From Bacteroides thetaiotaomicron VPI-5482 (lineage in GTDB: Bacteria; Bacteroidota; Bacteroidia; Bacteroidales; Bacteroidaceae), in contig NC_004663.1 in assembly GCF_000011065.1 (NCBI RefSeq), positions 3,286,001 through 3,350,000 on the forward strand: DNA of 64,000 nt. Reading direction: 5' to 3'. How positions within the stretch are numbered: position 1 is the stretch's first letter; each line of letters opens with the position of its first letter. The notes beneath the pieces are model-generated. The model was given only the letters and a program-made list of their open reading frames with translations, was not told where the DNA came from and made no database searches. Both the position numbers and the translations under genes were made by a program. Of this stretch, positions 23,896 to 32,923 are shown in pieces.

Positions 23896-24984
23896 TTATA
23901 ACCCGAAATCGGGTTCTAGTGTGATTTCGGTATAAGGACGCACATCTACTATGCAATCCATTGCATGTTCATTAATTGTGATATTTACCACCACATGTGT
24001 ATTTCGCGGCAACTGTGGCAGATTTGGCAAGTAACTTTTCAATTCAGTTCCGTTGACACCCAAAGTCAGCAGATAAGGATTTTCCTTATTGTTGTCATCA
24101 CTATGCTTCCCCTCCAACAGGTAAATCGGTTGCTCATTGGTTTTCGTATTTTCATCTCCCGGAAGCAGTTGCCCTTTAAACAACGATGACGCATCGTATG
24201 TATAATACCCTTTCAAAGTAGGAACATCGAAACTATTTATGTCCCAGAACTTTGTTCCCTCCGTCGTTTCTCTCTCTATATATGTAGCATTGTGTGGCAA
24301 GTAATACTCCCTTTCTGCCATTTTATCAATAGTCAGTTTCGTGATTTCTATGGACCGACTGCTTTTATTCGTTATATTGAAAGTAAATTTAACAGCCGCT
24401 CTCATTATGGAAAGCTCACGTTCACAATCCTCGGCAGGCACATCTACCATATAAAGTCCACTCATCGGCAACGGACCGTCGATTCGCTCCATATTACTGC
24501 CTAACCGAATGGTCAGACTGGATATATAATCCGTAAAGAATAAGCTTCCGGGCTGAATTTTCTCAAAATCACACTCTACCAATTTACGTTTCGGAAAAAA
24601 TCCCGTTGTCTTTATTTCCGTAGCTTCATTTGCAAACAAATAAATTCGTTTCTTTTCGTTTCCGATAACTTTCATCGGCTCGCTATAACAATCGGTAGAT
24701 GCAACCTCCAAATTGTAAATCCGGTTATGTTCCACTATATTATCATTGTTACGTACGACAATAATACGCAACGTTTTCATCTTTTCATTATCATTTACTG
24801 GAGCCTCTGGATAGATGTCACTGGCCCGTGTACCCGATTGCGATATGTCAGACAGGGCAACACTGATATTAAGATTCACTAACGGCACTTCCCTGTCAAA
24901 CATTTCACTATCTGCATCATGAGCACACCCCCGAAAAAGGAGAGAAATAGCCCATGGTATAATGATATATGCGATTTTCTTCAT
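23896..24984 (-). CDS. Fimbrillin-like lipoprotein, accessory subunit
   Basis: The start is set at 24984 (MKKIAYIIIPWAISLLFRGC) because this ATG overlaps the previous stop as ATGA; the frame itself opens 10 codons earlier. 362 residues with a lipobox-like LFRGC. The body has FimA-family features: LRIIVVRNNDNIVEHNRIYN, RIYLFANEATEIK, LSIMRAAVKFTFNITN, and the closing strand pattern HVVVNITINEHAMDCIVDVR. Such proteins form the outer part of the fimbrial shaft or tip. Coupled translation with the Mfa2-like gene suggests that they are made in step. Confidence 0.8.
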   Translation of the reverse strand: MKKIAYIIIPWAISLLFRGCAHDADSEMFDREVPLVNLNISVALSDISQSGTRASDIYPEAPVNDNEKMKTLRIIVVRNNDNIVEHNRIYNLEVASTDCYSEPMKVIGNEKKRIYLFANEATEIKTTGFFPKRKLVECDFEKIQPGSLFFTDYISSLTIRLGSNMERIDGPLPMSGLYMVDVPAEDCERELSIMRAAVKFTFNITNKSSRSIEITKLTIDKMAEREYYLPHNATYIERETTEGTKFWDINSFDVPTLKGYYTYDASSLFKGQLLPGDENTKTNEQPIYLLEGKHSDDNNKENPYLLTLGVNGTELKSYLPNLPQLPRNTHVVVNITINEHAMDCIVDVRPYTEITLEPDFGL

Positions 24985-25997
24985 TGTCTTATATCGTTGA
25001 TTCTGACAGTCCAATCGTTTATCTTAATATAAGTTTTAATCCATTCAAGATTCGGGCTTAAGAAGAATATCATTGACCATTCACTTTCACGATCAAGGAA
25101 CTCCTGCGAATCCATGCTTGCATACAGATCACTCTTAAGCATAAGCAAATAGTTAATAAGTGGAATATTGATAATTTCCACACCATCTGCTTTGCGACGC
25201 ACCGTCAGCTTAGGCGAGTACCAATCACGCACCATCAACCGTGAAGTAGATAGTTCGGCATAAGCTACCACCACTTCTCTTCCCTCATCAGTGAATCCTG
25301 CCGAAGCTTGCCCTTGTGCCCATGGAGTGTATGTCACCATACCATTCTCAAGCAAATTATTATCGTAACTGAACAGTATATTATCATCGGTAATTTCAAA
25401 TTCAAATTTCTTATCATCTACCGGCTCACCATTCATTTGTTGCAACACAACACGAATATTATTGGTGTTCTTCATCATCTCAACAGTGCCTTCACTGTAA
25501 AGGTCGGCAGTAGCGAGAGTAAGTTCACCCCAATACAAACCGTGCAAGTTCTTTCGTCTGGGATTTGTCAAGCATTCCGAATCTAGTTCCACTTGCAAAT
25601 CGGTATATCCAGTTCCTTCTCCGGGGGTATACTTCATAAGGAAAGAGCTCTTATTACAAGCCAGACCACCATAAGCTACGAAATGATAATTTCCTTGTTT
25701 GAGGTCCAGCTTCATGCGATAGTTCTCGTCCTGCAACTCCGTACCCGTCACTATGCGAGTATCCACATAATTGCCATTTTCATCATAGACCAGCAATGTC
25801 AGACAATCCACCTTCTTAGCAAATGCATTGGCATATTCCATATTGTAGTCGTAAATGAAGCGTAGTGACACGCCATGCGGACATGGAGCAAGATCTTCAT
25901 AGATACGCTCACACGATGAAAAGGCAAAATTTATCAGTACGATGCCAAGCACCGTACTGATAAACCCTGAAATTATATTTCGTTTTTTATTATGCAT
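24981..25997 (-). CDS. FimB/Mfa2-family fimbrial anchor subunit
   Basis: The start is placed at 25997 (MHNKKRNIISGFISTVLGI), 10 bp after the preceding stop, rather than at the frame's first ATG, which overlaps that gene. 338 residues. A lipoprotein signal ends FAFSSC, followed by the family hallmark APCPHGVSLRFIYDYNMEYA. Next come DCLTLLVYDENGNYV, GNYHFVAYGGLACN and, near the end, INIPLINYLLMLKSDLY. Mfa2/FimB proteins anchor the fimbria to the outer membrane and limit its length. Its place directly after the major subunit gene is standard. Confidence 0.88.
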   Translation of the reverse strand: MHNKKRNIISGFISTVLGIVLINFAFSSCERIYEDLAPCPHGVSLRFIYDYNMEYANAFAKKVDCLTLLVYDENGNYVDTRIVTGTELQDENYRMKLDLKQGNYHFVAYGGLACNKSSFLMKYTPGEGTGYTDLQVELDSECLTNPRRKNLHGLYWGELTLATADLYSEGTVEMMKNTNNIRVVLQQMNGEPVDDKKFEFEITDDNILFSYDNNLLENGMVTYTPWAQGQASAGFTDEGREVVVAYAELSTSRLMVRDWYSPKLTVRRKADGVEIINIPLINYLLMLKSDLYASMDSQEFLDRESEWSMIFFLSPNLEWIKTYIKINDWTVRINDIRQ

Positions 25998-26007
25998 CTT
26001 TGGTTTC

Positions 26008-28026
26008 TTAGAAATCGATATTATTGACACGAACTACCCAAGGCAATACATCTACCGAAACTGTCAGATAAATATCACCTCGCTCATCGGGAGTATCAGG
26101 ACCTGGGTTATCAGGGTCATTATCTGAAATACGTGGATGCCCAAGACGGGAAATGTTAGTTACAGCAAGTTTATAAACATTGTTGCGAACTACAGCGAAC
26201 TCCATCGGAGCCATTTCACCTTCCACACCATTGTCATTGTGGCGATTCCAATAATAATAGTAGCAATAATAGCCCCAACCACCGTCTTTGTCCTCGCTTG
26301 ACTGATAGATGGTTATGCCGGCATCAGTAGCTGCTTGTCTGAAATCACTGAGATAAGAACCTTCAAGTGTTTTATCGTTTCTGTCCCAAGTGTTCCATTT
26401 TGAATTAGCACTACTTTCATCTTGAGGGCTAGCATCCCCTTCCTCACCTGTACCACCGGTACCATATACAGCCACATAAAGCGGATGAGAACGACTCCAT
26501 GTTTTGGTCTCTTCGTTGTATGCAACAGCTTTCACTGCTTTTCGCACATTTGGCCAACTTACATACAAATTGCCGCCGAACATATAAATAATCGGATCTT
26601 TATAAGAATCCTTCATTAAACCAGAAGCAGTGTAATTAATAACTTCTGCCAAGTGCCTGGTATCTTCGTCAGTGCTAGCGGCAGCAGCTTCAGTAGCTAC
26701 CATTTTTCCTTTGAAAACAATACCGGTTGTTATACCGTTTACCTGCCTGTCAACCGGTCCCGGAATTGTATTTTCAGTTACATACCGCCATATACGATAG
26801 TCACCATATTTGTTACCAGTATTCCAGCTATTATCTGTATCTTCTTCACCCCCAAGAACCGTAGATAATAGATGCGTGTTCCATTGATCTTGCTTTGTAT
26901 TGTCTATTGAGCCGTCAGGTTGAAAGAGAGGGTAATTAAAATACTCACTTAATTTCGTAGTCTCAATGCCTTGATTCTTCTCGGTTGCCCACACATCCAC
27001 GACATAATTACCATTAAGATGAGTTTCCCCACCTCCCACAGCGGTAAACCAGGGCTTTTCCGGGCTGCAAAGACTAGCTTGTGCCGGAAGTCCATTATCA
27101 GATACACGACGCAAATAATAAAAACTATTATTCATATTCACCAAAGCCATTTTACCTAATTCAACGTTTACAATGTAAGCCCCAGGTGTTCCGTCCGGCG
27201 CAATATCTTGTACAACCGGATAAGTGTTGCCTTTCTGAGGACGTATATTTTCAGGCAAACTGCGACTACCATCTCTAAAATCGAAACGTGCCATTGCGCG
27301 TTCTACTTTCACTGCACCACCTACACTGTTGTCTACTTGTGACAAGCTTCCCGCATTGTTTATTCCGGAAAGATTAAACGGAGTGGCTTCATTATATAAC
27401 AACCAGTCATTCATCGTATTAGGGAGCAAGCGCTTAGCTATGGAATAGTTGGACATCAGAAAGCTGCCACCTTCATTCTTGCTCCATATCTTTCCTAATT
27501 CCTCATCGTCACCCTTGCAAATTGCATTATACCATGTCGTATTCTTATATTCAGTTTTACTAATAAGTTCTACCAATTCATCTGTCGGGTTACAAAATAT
27601 AAATACATTCACTTCCTTTTTATCAGTTGGTGTTTCTGTATCATTATAGAACTGAGACAATTGCGTTTTAGTTATTTCGGAAGTCCCAATATAAGCCTGT
27701 TTATTTGCGGATTGTTTCATCTTGTCCGACATGTCACCAAAAGCAATGAATGCATTATCCGTGCTGCGGGCAAGTACCACATACATTCTTTTCACATTGT
27801 TCTCATAATCTTTACCGATTTCGACACCAACATTGCTGCCACCACCTTCAACCGTATTACTACGCGAACCAGGCACAGACGGCATAGTTACCTGTACTGT
27901 CATGTATGCCTTATCTCCCTCATAAACAGTAGGGTCAAATTCTGTTTCACCTAGTTTATCCTCAGCACAACCTGCTGTGAGAACTACGGCAAAAAGGCAT
28001 AAAAAATACTTGCTAATTCTTTTCAT
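26008..28026 (-). CDS. Mfa1-type major fimbrial subunit
   Basis: The start is taken at 28026 (MKRISKYFLCLFAVVLTAGC), giving 672 residues; a frame ATG lies three codons earlier. A lipobox TAGC precedes the mature region. Features are an N-terminal fimbrillin fold (VKRMYVVLARSTDNAF, VNVFIFCNPTDELV), the conserved VERAMARFDFRDGS, and the C-terminal Mfa1-like segment FAVVRNNVYKLAVTNISRLG through VDVLPWVVRVNNIDF. Subunits of this class polymerise by donor-strand exchange after Arg-gingipain-like cleavage in relatives. Tyr-rich YYCYYYYWNRHND lies shortly before the C-terminal part. Expression is likely governed by the upstream invertible promoter. Confidence 0.87.
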   Translation of the reverse strand: MKRISKYFLCLFAVVLTAGCAEDKLGETEFDPTVYEGDKAYMTVQVTMPSVPGSRSNTVEGGGSNVGVEIGKDYENNVKRMYVVLARSTDNAFIAFGDMSDKMKQSANKQAYIGTSEITKTQLSQFYNDTETPTDKKEVNVFIFCNPTDELVELISKTEYKNTTWYNAICKGDDEELGKIWSKNEGGSFLMSNYSIAKRLLPNTMNDWLLYNEATPFNLSGINNAGSLSQVDNSVGGAVKVERAMARFDFRDGSRSLPENIRPQKGNTYPVVQDIAPDGTPGAYIVNVELGKMALVNMNNSFYYLRRVSDNGLPAQASLCSPEKPWFTAVGGGETHLNGNYVVDVWATEKNQGIETTKLSEYFNYPLFQPDGSIDNTKQDQWNTHLLSTVLGGEEDTDNSWNTGNKYGDYRIWRYVTENTIPGPVDRQVNGITTGIVFKGKMVATEAAAASTDEDTRHLAEVINYTASGLMKDSYKDPIIYMFGGNLYVSWPNVRKAVKAVAYNEETKTWSRSHPLYVAVYGTGGTGEEGDASPQDESSANSKWNTWDRNDKTLEGSYLSDFRQAATDAGITIYQSSEDKDGGWGYYCYYYYWNRHNDNGVEGEMAPMEFAVVRNNVYKLAVTNISRLGHPRISDNDPDNPGPDTPDERGDIYLTVSVDVLPWVVRVNNIDF

Positions 28027-28080
28027 AATCTGCAACTTTGAATGAATTAATAATTTCTATGTTTTTATATTTAGATCCTG

Positions 28081-29499
28081 TTAATGTTTTATCTCTTCTA
28101 TTTGCTTTAACATCTCCTCTGCATCAGCCAGCCCCCTATGTGCAGCTTCAGTAAACATTTTCTCTGCCATATCAAACTCCTTCTTCAAGGCAGCGTATGT
28201 CCCCCGACCATAAACAGCCTGCGGTGAGTTTCCAGCTTTCTTCAGATAATATTCCGCATTCTTCATATCCCCCCTAGCCATTGCGGCATTTGCAGCATTC
28301 AGATTAGCCACTTCATCATCAGGGAACATACGTACAGCGACTTCGAATGTTTCATTATATTCTTCACTCCCCAGTTTCATATCCTGTGCGGCAAGATACA
28401 TCTCATTCAAACTTAACTTCTGTGGCTGTGTTTTAATCAGACGCTTGATTTCGTTGATATCAGTATAGGTACGCACTTCATATTTGACTGCATAGTCTGA
28501 ATGACGAAGCCCCGGATAAACCTCTTTCAGTAAGAATGCATAATCTTTTGGAAAGGCAGTCTTGATGCTACGTTCTTTTGCATCCGGTTCCTGGTTACTG
28601 CGGATTAATGCCAGAATACCTGCTTTGTTTTCGAGATACGAGTTTTCCACATAACGTTCGAGTCCTGCCCAATCTTCCGGCTCGTTATCGGTAATGAATA
28701 GTGAATCGGCAAAATCGTACTGTTTGCGTACATACTCTTTCAATGTTTTCGTTCGTCCCATCGCCAGACGTTCATTATTCGAATAGGGACTTTCAGGCGA
28801 AGCATATCCTTTGATGCTGACAGAGATAATCCGTGTATCCACATCATTCTTCACCGCATCAATAGTATTAAGTATCTTTTGTAATTCAGCCGGATTACGA
28901 CGATAATTCTCATGGATTTCTGTTCGGTTCACAGGAAAGTCAATATAAGCCGAACCTTCCAATACATTAATTTTTGGTTCTGCTTTCGGACGAATGTATA
29001 CATAGGCAGGCACAAATTCTTTCGGCTCCAACTGAAGCACCAACAGAGGCTCGTTGCCATCAACAAGTGCCTCGCCGCAACAACCGCATGTTTCATTGCC
29101 CGTACTGAGCGTGGCACGTTTCATCCAATCGGCATAAGGTACCACTGTACGATATTTGACCACAGATACTTTGCTTTTTTGATAAAGCATCATATCATCC
29201 GTACACAAGCCATTGCGCAGATGATGATAATAGCGGTTGCGACCAGCTATCATCACCGAAGGTAAGTTCAGTTCATTACCTTCTCCTGACAGTCTAGGCG
29301 TAAGAATCACTTCACGGTTACTTTTTACACTCAATGCCGAAACATCAATATCCATTGATACGAACAATTTATCTTCCGAACGAGACACGGCAAGGTCAGA
29401 TACTGTCACATTACCGCCCATTATTGTTTGAGCCTTTGCTCCTATCATCAAGAGTAGGAATAGCAAACTACTACAAAGTATTTTTGTTGTTCTATTCAT
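28081..29499 (-). CDS. DUF3868 / OmpA-like fimbrial assembly protein
   Basis: 472 residues with a signal peptide ending AKA (about 23). The N-terminal DUF3868 domain starts TIMGGNVTVSDLAVSRSEDK. The middle part (about 180-320) looks OmpA-like with a periplasmic search loop: ISVSIKGYASPESPYSNNER and LAMGRTKTLKEYVRK. The C-terminal helical repeats (LNAANAAMARGDMKNAEYYL) are TPR-like. Proteins of this layout precede fimbrillin genes in many Bacteroides operons and probably help to assemble or tether fimbriae at the cell wall. It lies 54 bp before the major subunit and 18 bp after the DUF3575 gene. Confidence 0.85.
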   Translation of the reverse strand: MNRTTKILCSSLLFLLLMIGAKAQTIMGGNVTVSDLAVSRSEDKLFVSMDIDVSALSVKSNREVILTPRLSGEGNELNLPSVMIAGRNRYYHHLRNGLCTDDMMLYQKSKVSVVKYRTVVPYADWMKRATLSTGNETCGCCGEALVDGNEPLLVLQLEPKEFVPAYVYIRPKAEPKINVLEGSAYIDFPVNRTEIHENYRRNPAELQKILNTIDAVKNDVDTRIISVSIKGYASPESPYSNNERLAMGRTKTLKEYVRKQYDFADSLFITDNEPEDWAGLERYVENSYLENKAGILALIRSNQEPDAKERSIKTAFPKDYAFLLKEVYPGLRHSDYAVKYEVRTYTDINEIKRLIKTQPQKLSLNEMYLAAQDMKLGSEEYNETFEVAVRMFPDDEVANLNAANAAMARGDMKNAEYYLKKAGNSPQAVYGRGTYAALKKEFDMAEKMFTEAAHRGLADAEEMLKQIEEIKH

Positions 29500-29517
29500 A
29501 TCCGTAATTTGTGTGAT

Positions 29518-30108
29518 TTAAAAAGTATATATGAGATTGACTGCCGCTTTTGTGGGCCCAACATAATTATGCGATTTTCCATCGGCTATTTTTGTACCGC
29601 ATTGGGCACAGGGATAACTGTCGTAGCGAGTATAAATCCAGCCCAAACCTAACTCCGCTTCCAAATTCCAACGTTTGTTCAATATCCACGCATAACCATA
29701 CGCAATGCCACCACCGGCAAACCAACCTTGATAACGACGATCAGAAAGCACAGATAAATCTGTTCCAAGAAACGAAATATGATTGTTCAGATTACCAATG
29801 TTATACTGCCCACCCAAAGCATGAACACCAACAAAATGACCAGCGAAACGATCACAAAACCAATAACGTCCTTCTGGTTGCAGAAGCCAATGTTTCCACT
29901 TACGCTCATGTGAAAAAGTCCAGCCATTATAGTTAGCGGAAAGATCAAATGTCCATTTCGGAGCAAGGCCAACTTCTATTCCTGCATTAACAGTTGCAGT
30001 AACATCATACAATAAATTGCTTTTGATTGCTACTTTCTGACAATGTACTTCTGTGCAGAGAAGCACAAAAATCATAATTGCATACAGTTTCAATTTGTTT
30101 TTTTTCAT
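29518..30108 (-). CDS. DUF3575 outer-membrane protein, first gene of the fimbrial operon
   Basis: 196 residues with a signal peptide ending VHC-Q (about 24). DUF3575 is recognised from VAIKSNLLYDVTATVNAGIE, LLQPEGRYWFCDRFAGHFVG and the repeated aromatic/glycine strands of a small beta-barrel, closing NLIYTF. It is typically paired with DUF3868 at the head of fimbrial operons. Its leader of about 180 bp (30109-30289) ends at the left inverted repeat of the switch, so in the ON state a promoter inside 30290-30498 would drive this gene first. Confidence 0.86.
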   Translation of the reverse strand: MKKNKLKLYAIMIFVLLCTEVHCQKVAIKSNLLYDVTATVNAGIEVGLAPKWTFDLSANYNGWTFSHERKWKHWLLQPEGRYWFCDRFAGHFVGVHALGGQYNIGNLNNHISFLGTDLSVLSDRRYQGWFAGGGIAYGYAWILNKRWNLEAELGLGWIYTRYDSYPCAQCGTKIADGKSHNYVGPTKAAVNLIYTF

Positions 30109-30289
30109 ATATATAAGTATTATATATTACTAAATTCACACATACACGCATATATCTCAAACCACATTCGTCCTATATATCGGAAATAGAAATATTTTAG
30201 ACATGCGTTATATATCAAATCAATGTTACATATACCTTTTCAACACCCCTATATATATGAGTATAAATAAATGACATTTCAAATATATC
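30109..30289 (-). other. 5' leader of the fimbrial operon
   Basis: About 180 bases, very AT-rich, with repeated TATATA words and no gene or consensus promoter facing the operon. It links the invertible segment to the first fimbrial gene. Confidence 0.5.
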
Positions 30290-30498
30290 TCTTCCTAAGA
30301 GAAGTTTCCAATCTGTAATATAATTGTAATTAATTGAATTTCAACGAATAATGAATTAACTAGAAATATGTATAGATTACAAAGTTTTGCAAATCCCCTA
30401 ATTTTTAATAGTTTAGCTAAAAAAAGTTTATATTTTATATTGTCATTTACAATATTTTATATAATTTTGCAACAGGTTGGATACATCTCTTAGGAAGA
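30290..30498. promoter_or_regulatory. Putative invertible promoter segment (OFF orientation)
   Basis: Bounded by inverted repeats of 27 bp, 30290-30316 (TCTTCCTAAGAGAAGTTTCC...) and 30472-30498 (minus strand TCTTCCTAAGAGATGTATCC...), identical at 24 of 27 positions. Between them lies a plus-facing promoter: ATTG at 30439-30442, N19, TAATTTTG at 30462-30469. No CAAAnnTA (a minus-facing -7 box) occurs inside. The promoter therefore points away from the fimbrial operon; inversion would turn it towards the operon. Phase control by tyrosine recombinases is well known in Bacteroides. Confidence 0.75.
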
Positions 30499-30677
30499 AA
30501 GGTACTTAAATTGTATATATACTAGAACTAATATCCGTATATATTCAATTTTGCATATTGCCGGTATATCTAATAATGAATATTTCAGTTTCTCATTAGG
30601 AGATAAACTCTTTGTCTTAAAAGTCAGCACTAAAGAGAAGGACACGGGATATAGCTTTGTTCTTATCATTATAAAAG
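30499..30677. other. Spacer between fimbrial switch and tRNA promoter
   Basis: 179 bases, AT-rich, no gene seen. In the present orientation the switch promoter would transcribe into this stretch. Confidence 0.4.
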
Positions 30678-30764
30678 AATACATTATGAAGTTCCTTCCA
30701 AAAAATATTCCTATAGTATTTGGATAAATCGAACCTTTTCCATATCTTTGCACCGTCAAAAAAA
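30678..30764 (+). promoter_or_regulatory. tRNA-Pro promoter, copy B of the ~85-bp repeat
   Basis: TTTG (30720-30723), N20, TATCTTTG (30744-30751), then CACCGTCAAAAAAA. This is the same core as copy A at 18724-18808. It drives tRNA-Pro after a ~145-nt AT-rich leader. Confidence 0.78.
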
Positions 30765-30904
30765 ATAAGAGCAATATAAGTTAACATTTAACATATATAC
30801 AATCTATTTATTTGATTATAATGTGATAGAAATTGTAATGTTAATCAGAGTTTTACGAATAAAAACTTTCAAAGTTCAATTTTCAACAACATCACATCCA
30901 AGAG

Positions 30905-30978
30905 CGGAATGTAGCGCAGTTGGTAGCGCACTACGTTCGGGACGTAGGGGTCGGGCGTTCGAGTCGCCTCATTCCGAC
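30905..30978 (+). tRNA. tRNA-Pro (CGG)
   Basis: The acceptor CGGAATG pairs with CATTCCG. The D-arm is GCGCAGTTGGTAGCGC. The anticodon arm CTACGTTCGGGACGTAG carries CGG, and the T-arm is CGGGCGTTCGAGTCGCCTC. A complete cloverleaf. A hairpin terminator follows. Confidence 0.96.
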
Positions 30979-31016
30979 AAAAGCGACAAATGATTTTATC
31001 ATTTGTCGCTTTTTGT
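30979..31016 (+). terminator. Terminator after tRNA-Pro
   Basis: AAAAGCGACAAATGATTTTA / TCATTTGTCGCTTTTTG: a long perfect stem ending in a T-run. Confidence 0.85.
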
Positions 31017-31111
31017 TTTAATTCACTTTGGTAACGTACTGATAATCCATCAGATAATTCAATAATCAAATTCTTTTTCGTTCGATTCCTCTCTATTTTC
31101 AGTTTAATTTA

Positions 31112-31143
31112 TTTGCACGCCAATAGATTCATTTATATCTTTG
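31112..31143 (+). promoter_or_regulatory. Promoter of the GH27 gene
   Basis: TTTG (31112-31115), N20, TATCTTTG (31136-31143), an exact Bacteroides sigma-ABfr consensus, about 48 bp before the chosen ATG at 31191. It also shows that the earlier in-frame ATG at 31113 lies within the promoter and cannot be the start. Confidence 0.85.
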
Positions 31144-31190
31144 TTACCAATATTTTATTTAATCCCATTAATTCATCAACCTGTTACATC

Positions 31191-32828
31191 ATGAAAAACA
31201 GATTCCACCTTTTAGCCACAGCGGTAGTTTCCTTGTTATGTGTTAGTTGTACAGAAACTCAGGTTTCTCAATCCGGAAGTGAAAAAGCAGTCAATCCCCC
31301 TATTATGGGTTGGAGTTCATGGAATGCCTTCCGAGTAGATATCAGTGAAGATATTATTAAAAATCAGGCCGACCTGATGGTTAAAAAAGGTCTGAAAGAC
31401 GCAGGATATCATTATATTAATATTGATGATGGTTTCTTCGGCGAACGAGATGGCAATGGAAAAATGCAGACCAACAAAAACCGTTTCCCGAATGGAATGA
31501 AACCGGTTGCCGACCATATACATAGTCTTGGAATGAAAGCCGGTATTTATACAGATGCGGGCAACAACACTTGCGGTTCTATCTGGGACAACGATCATGC
31601 AGGAGTAGGTGCCGGTATTTACGGACATGAGCAACAAGACGCCCAACTCTATTTCAGCGATTGGGGATTCGACTTTATCAAGATAGACTATTGCGGCGGA
31701 GATGTACTGGGCCTGAATGAACAGGAACGCTATACTTCCATCCGGAACAGCATCGACAAAGTAAACAAGGACGTCTCTGTCAACATCTGCCGTTGGGCTT
31801 TTCCCGGCACATGGGCAAAGGATGTAGCTACTTCATGGCGTATCAGTGGTGACATCAATGCGCATTGGGGTTCATTGAAATATGTGGTCGGCAAAAACCT
31901 ATACTTGTCTGCCTACGCCAAAGACGGACATTACAATGACATGGATATGATGGTCATCGGTTTCCGCGACAACAGCAAAGTAGGAGGAAAAGGACTTACC
32001 CCGACAGAAGAAGAAGCTCACTTCGGCTTATGGTGTATCATGAGCTCACCCCTGCTGATCGGATGTAATCTGGAAAGTCTGCCGGAATCTTCTCTTGAAC
32101 TGCTGACAAACAAAGAATTAATCGCTCTGAACCAAGACCCGCTAGGCTTGCAGGCATACGTAGCACAACATGAAAACGAAGGCTATGTACTGGTAAAAGA
32201 CATCGAACAAAAACGTGGAAATGTACGTGCCGTTGCTCTTTACAATCCATCGGACACCGTTTGTAGCTTCTCCGTACCTTTCTCGGCACTGGAATTTGGC
32301 GGGAACGTAAAAGTACGTGACTTGGCAAAACGCAGTGATTTGGGAAATTTCTCTGATGTCTTTGAGCAAACGCTTCCTGCACACAGCGCTATGTTCCTCC
32401 GCATGGAAGGAGAAACACGTCTGGAACCGACATTGTATGAAGCAGAATGGGCATACCTGCCAATGTTCAATGATCTCGGCAAAAATCCGAAAGGCATCAT
32501 ATATGCTGCCGATCAGGAAGCTTCCGGAAAAATGAAAGTAGGTTTCTTGGGCGGACAACCGGAGAATTACGCAGAATGGCCGGAAGTATACAGCGCAGAC
32601 GGCGGACGTTACCAAATGACGGTTCATTATTCATTCGGCAAAGGAAGACAACTGGAGGTAGATGTCAACGGCATCGTAACCAAAATCGATTCACTGGGAG
32701 AGGATGACAAGCACAATCAAGTAACAATCCCCGTTGATCTGAAAGCCGGTTACAATCATATCCGTATGGGTAACAGCTACAACTGGGCACCGGACATCGA
32801 CTGCTTTACGCTTACCAAAGGAATGTAA
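31191..32828 (+). CDS. GH27 alpha-galactosidase lipoprotein
   Basis: The start at 31191 (MKNRFHLLATAVVSLLCVSC) follows a consensus promoter and yields a lipoprotein signal. 545 residues. The GH27 (beta/alpha)8 domain begins PPIMGWSSWNAFRVDI. The nucleophile is Asp166 in DFIKIDYCGGD and the acid/base is Asp221 in SWRISGDINAHW. GHYNDMDMMVIGF and LWCIMSSPLLIGCNL complete the signature. A beta-sandwich follows, and the last ~130 residues form a carbohydrate-binding-like domain (YEAEWAYLPMF ... YNHIRMGNSYNWAPDIDCFT). Retaining alpha-galactosidases release terminal alpha-galactose; a surface or periplasmic location is expected. Stands alone as a single-gene unit. Confidence 0.92.
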   Translation: MKNRFHLLATAVVSLLCVSCTETQVSQSGSEKAVNPPIMGWSSWNAFRVDISEDIIKNQADLMVKKGLKDAGYHYINIDDGFFGERDGNGKMQTNKNRFPNGMKPVADHIHSLGMKAGIYTDAGNNTCGSIWDNDHAGVGAGIYGHEQQDAQLYFSDWGFDFIKIDYCGGDVLGLNEQERYTSIRNSIDKVNKDVSVNICRWAFPGTWAKDVATSWRISGDINAHWGSLKYVVGKNLYLSAYAKDGHYNDMDMMVIGFRDNSKVGGKGLTPTEEEAHFGLWCIMSSPLLIGCNLESLPESSLELLTNKELIALNQDPLGLQAYVAQHENEGYVLVKDIEQKRGNVRAVALYNPSDTVCSFSVPFSALEFGGNVKVRDLAKRSDLGNFSDVFEQTLPAHSAMFLRMEGETRLEPTLYEAEWAYLPMFNDLGKNPKGIIYAADQEASGKMKVGFLGGQPENYAEWPEVYSADGGRYQMTVHYSFGKGRQLEVDVNGIVTKIDSLGEDDKHNQVTIPVDLKAGYNHIRMGNSYNWAPDIDCFTLTKGM

Positions 32829-32855
32829 CAGACTGAAAAACAGCTAAACGTGACA

Positions 32856-32896
32856 ATAAAAAAAAGGAGGAGCTAAGATCACTCTCCACTCCTCCT
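32856..32896 (-). terminator. Terminator of the TonB/TPR operon
   Basis: AGGAGGAG and CTCCTCCT form the stem (32865-32872 and 32889-32896). On the minus strand it is followed by TTTTTTTATTG. It lies between the convergent GH27 and TPR genes. Confidence 0.7.
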
Positions 32897-32923
32897 GTCA
32901 CGACAAACAACTAAAATTATTCA

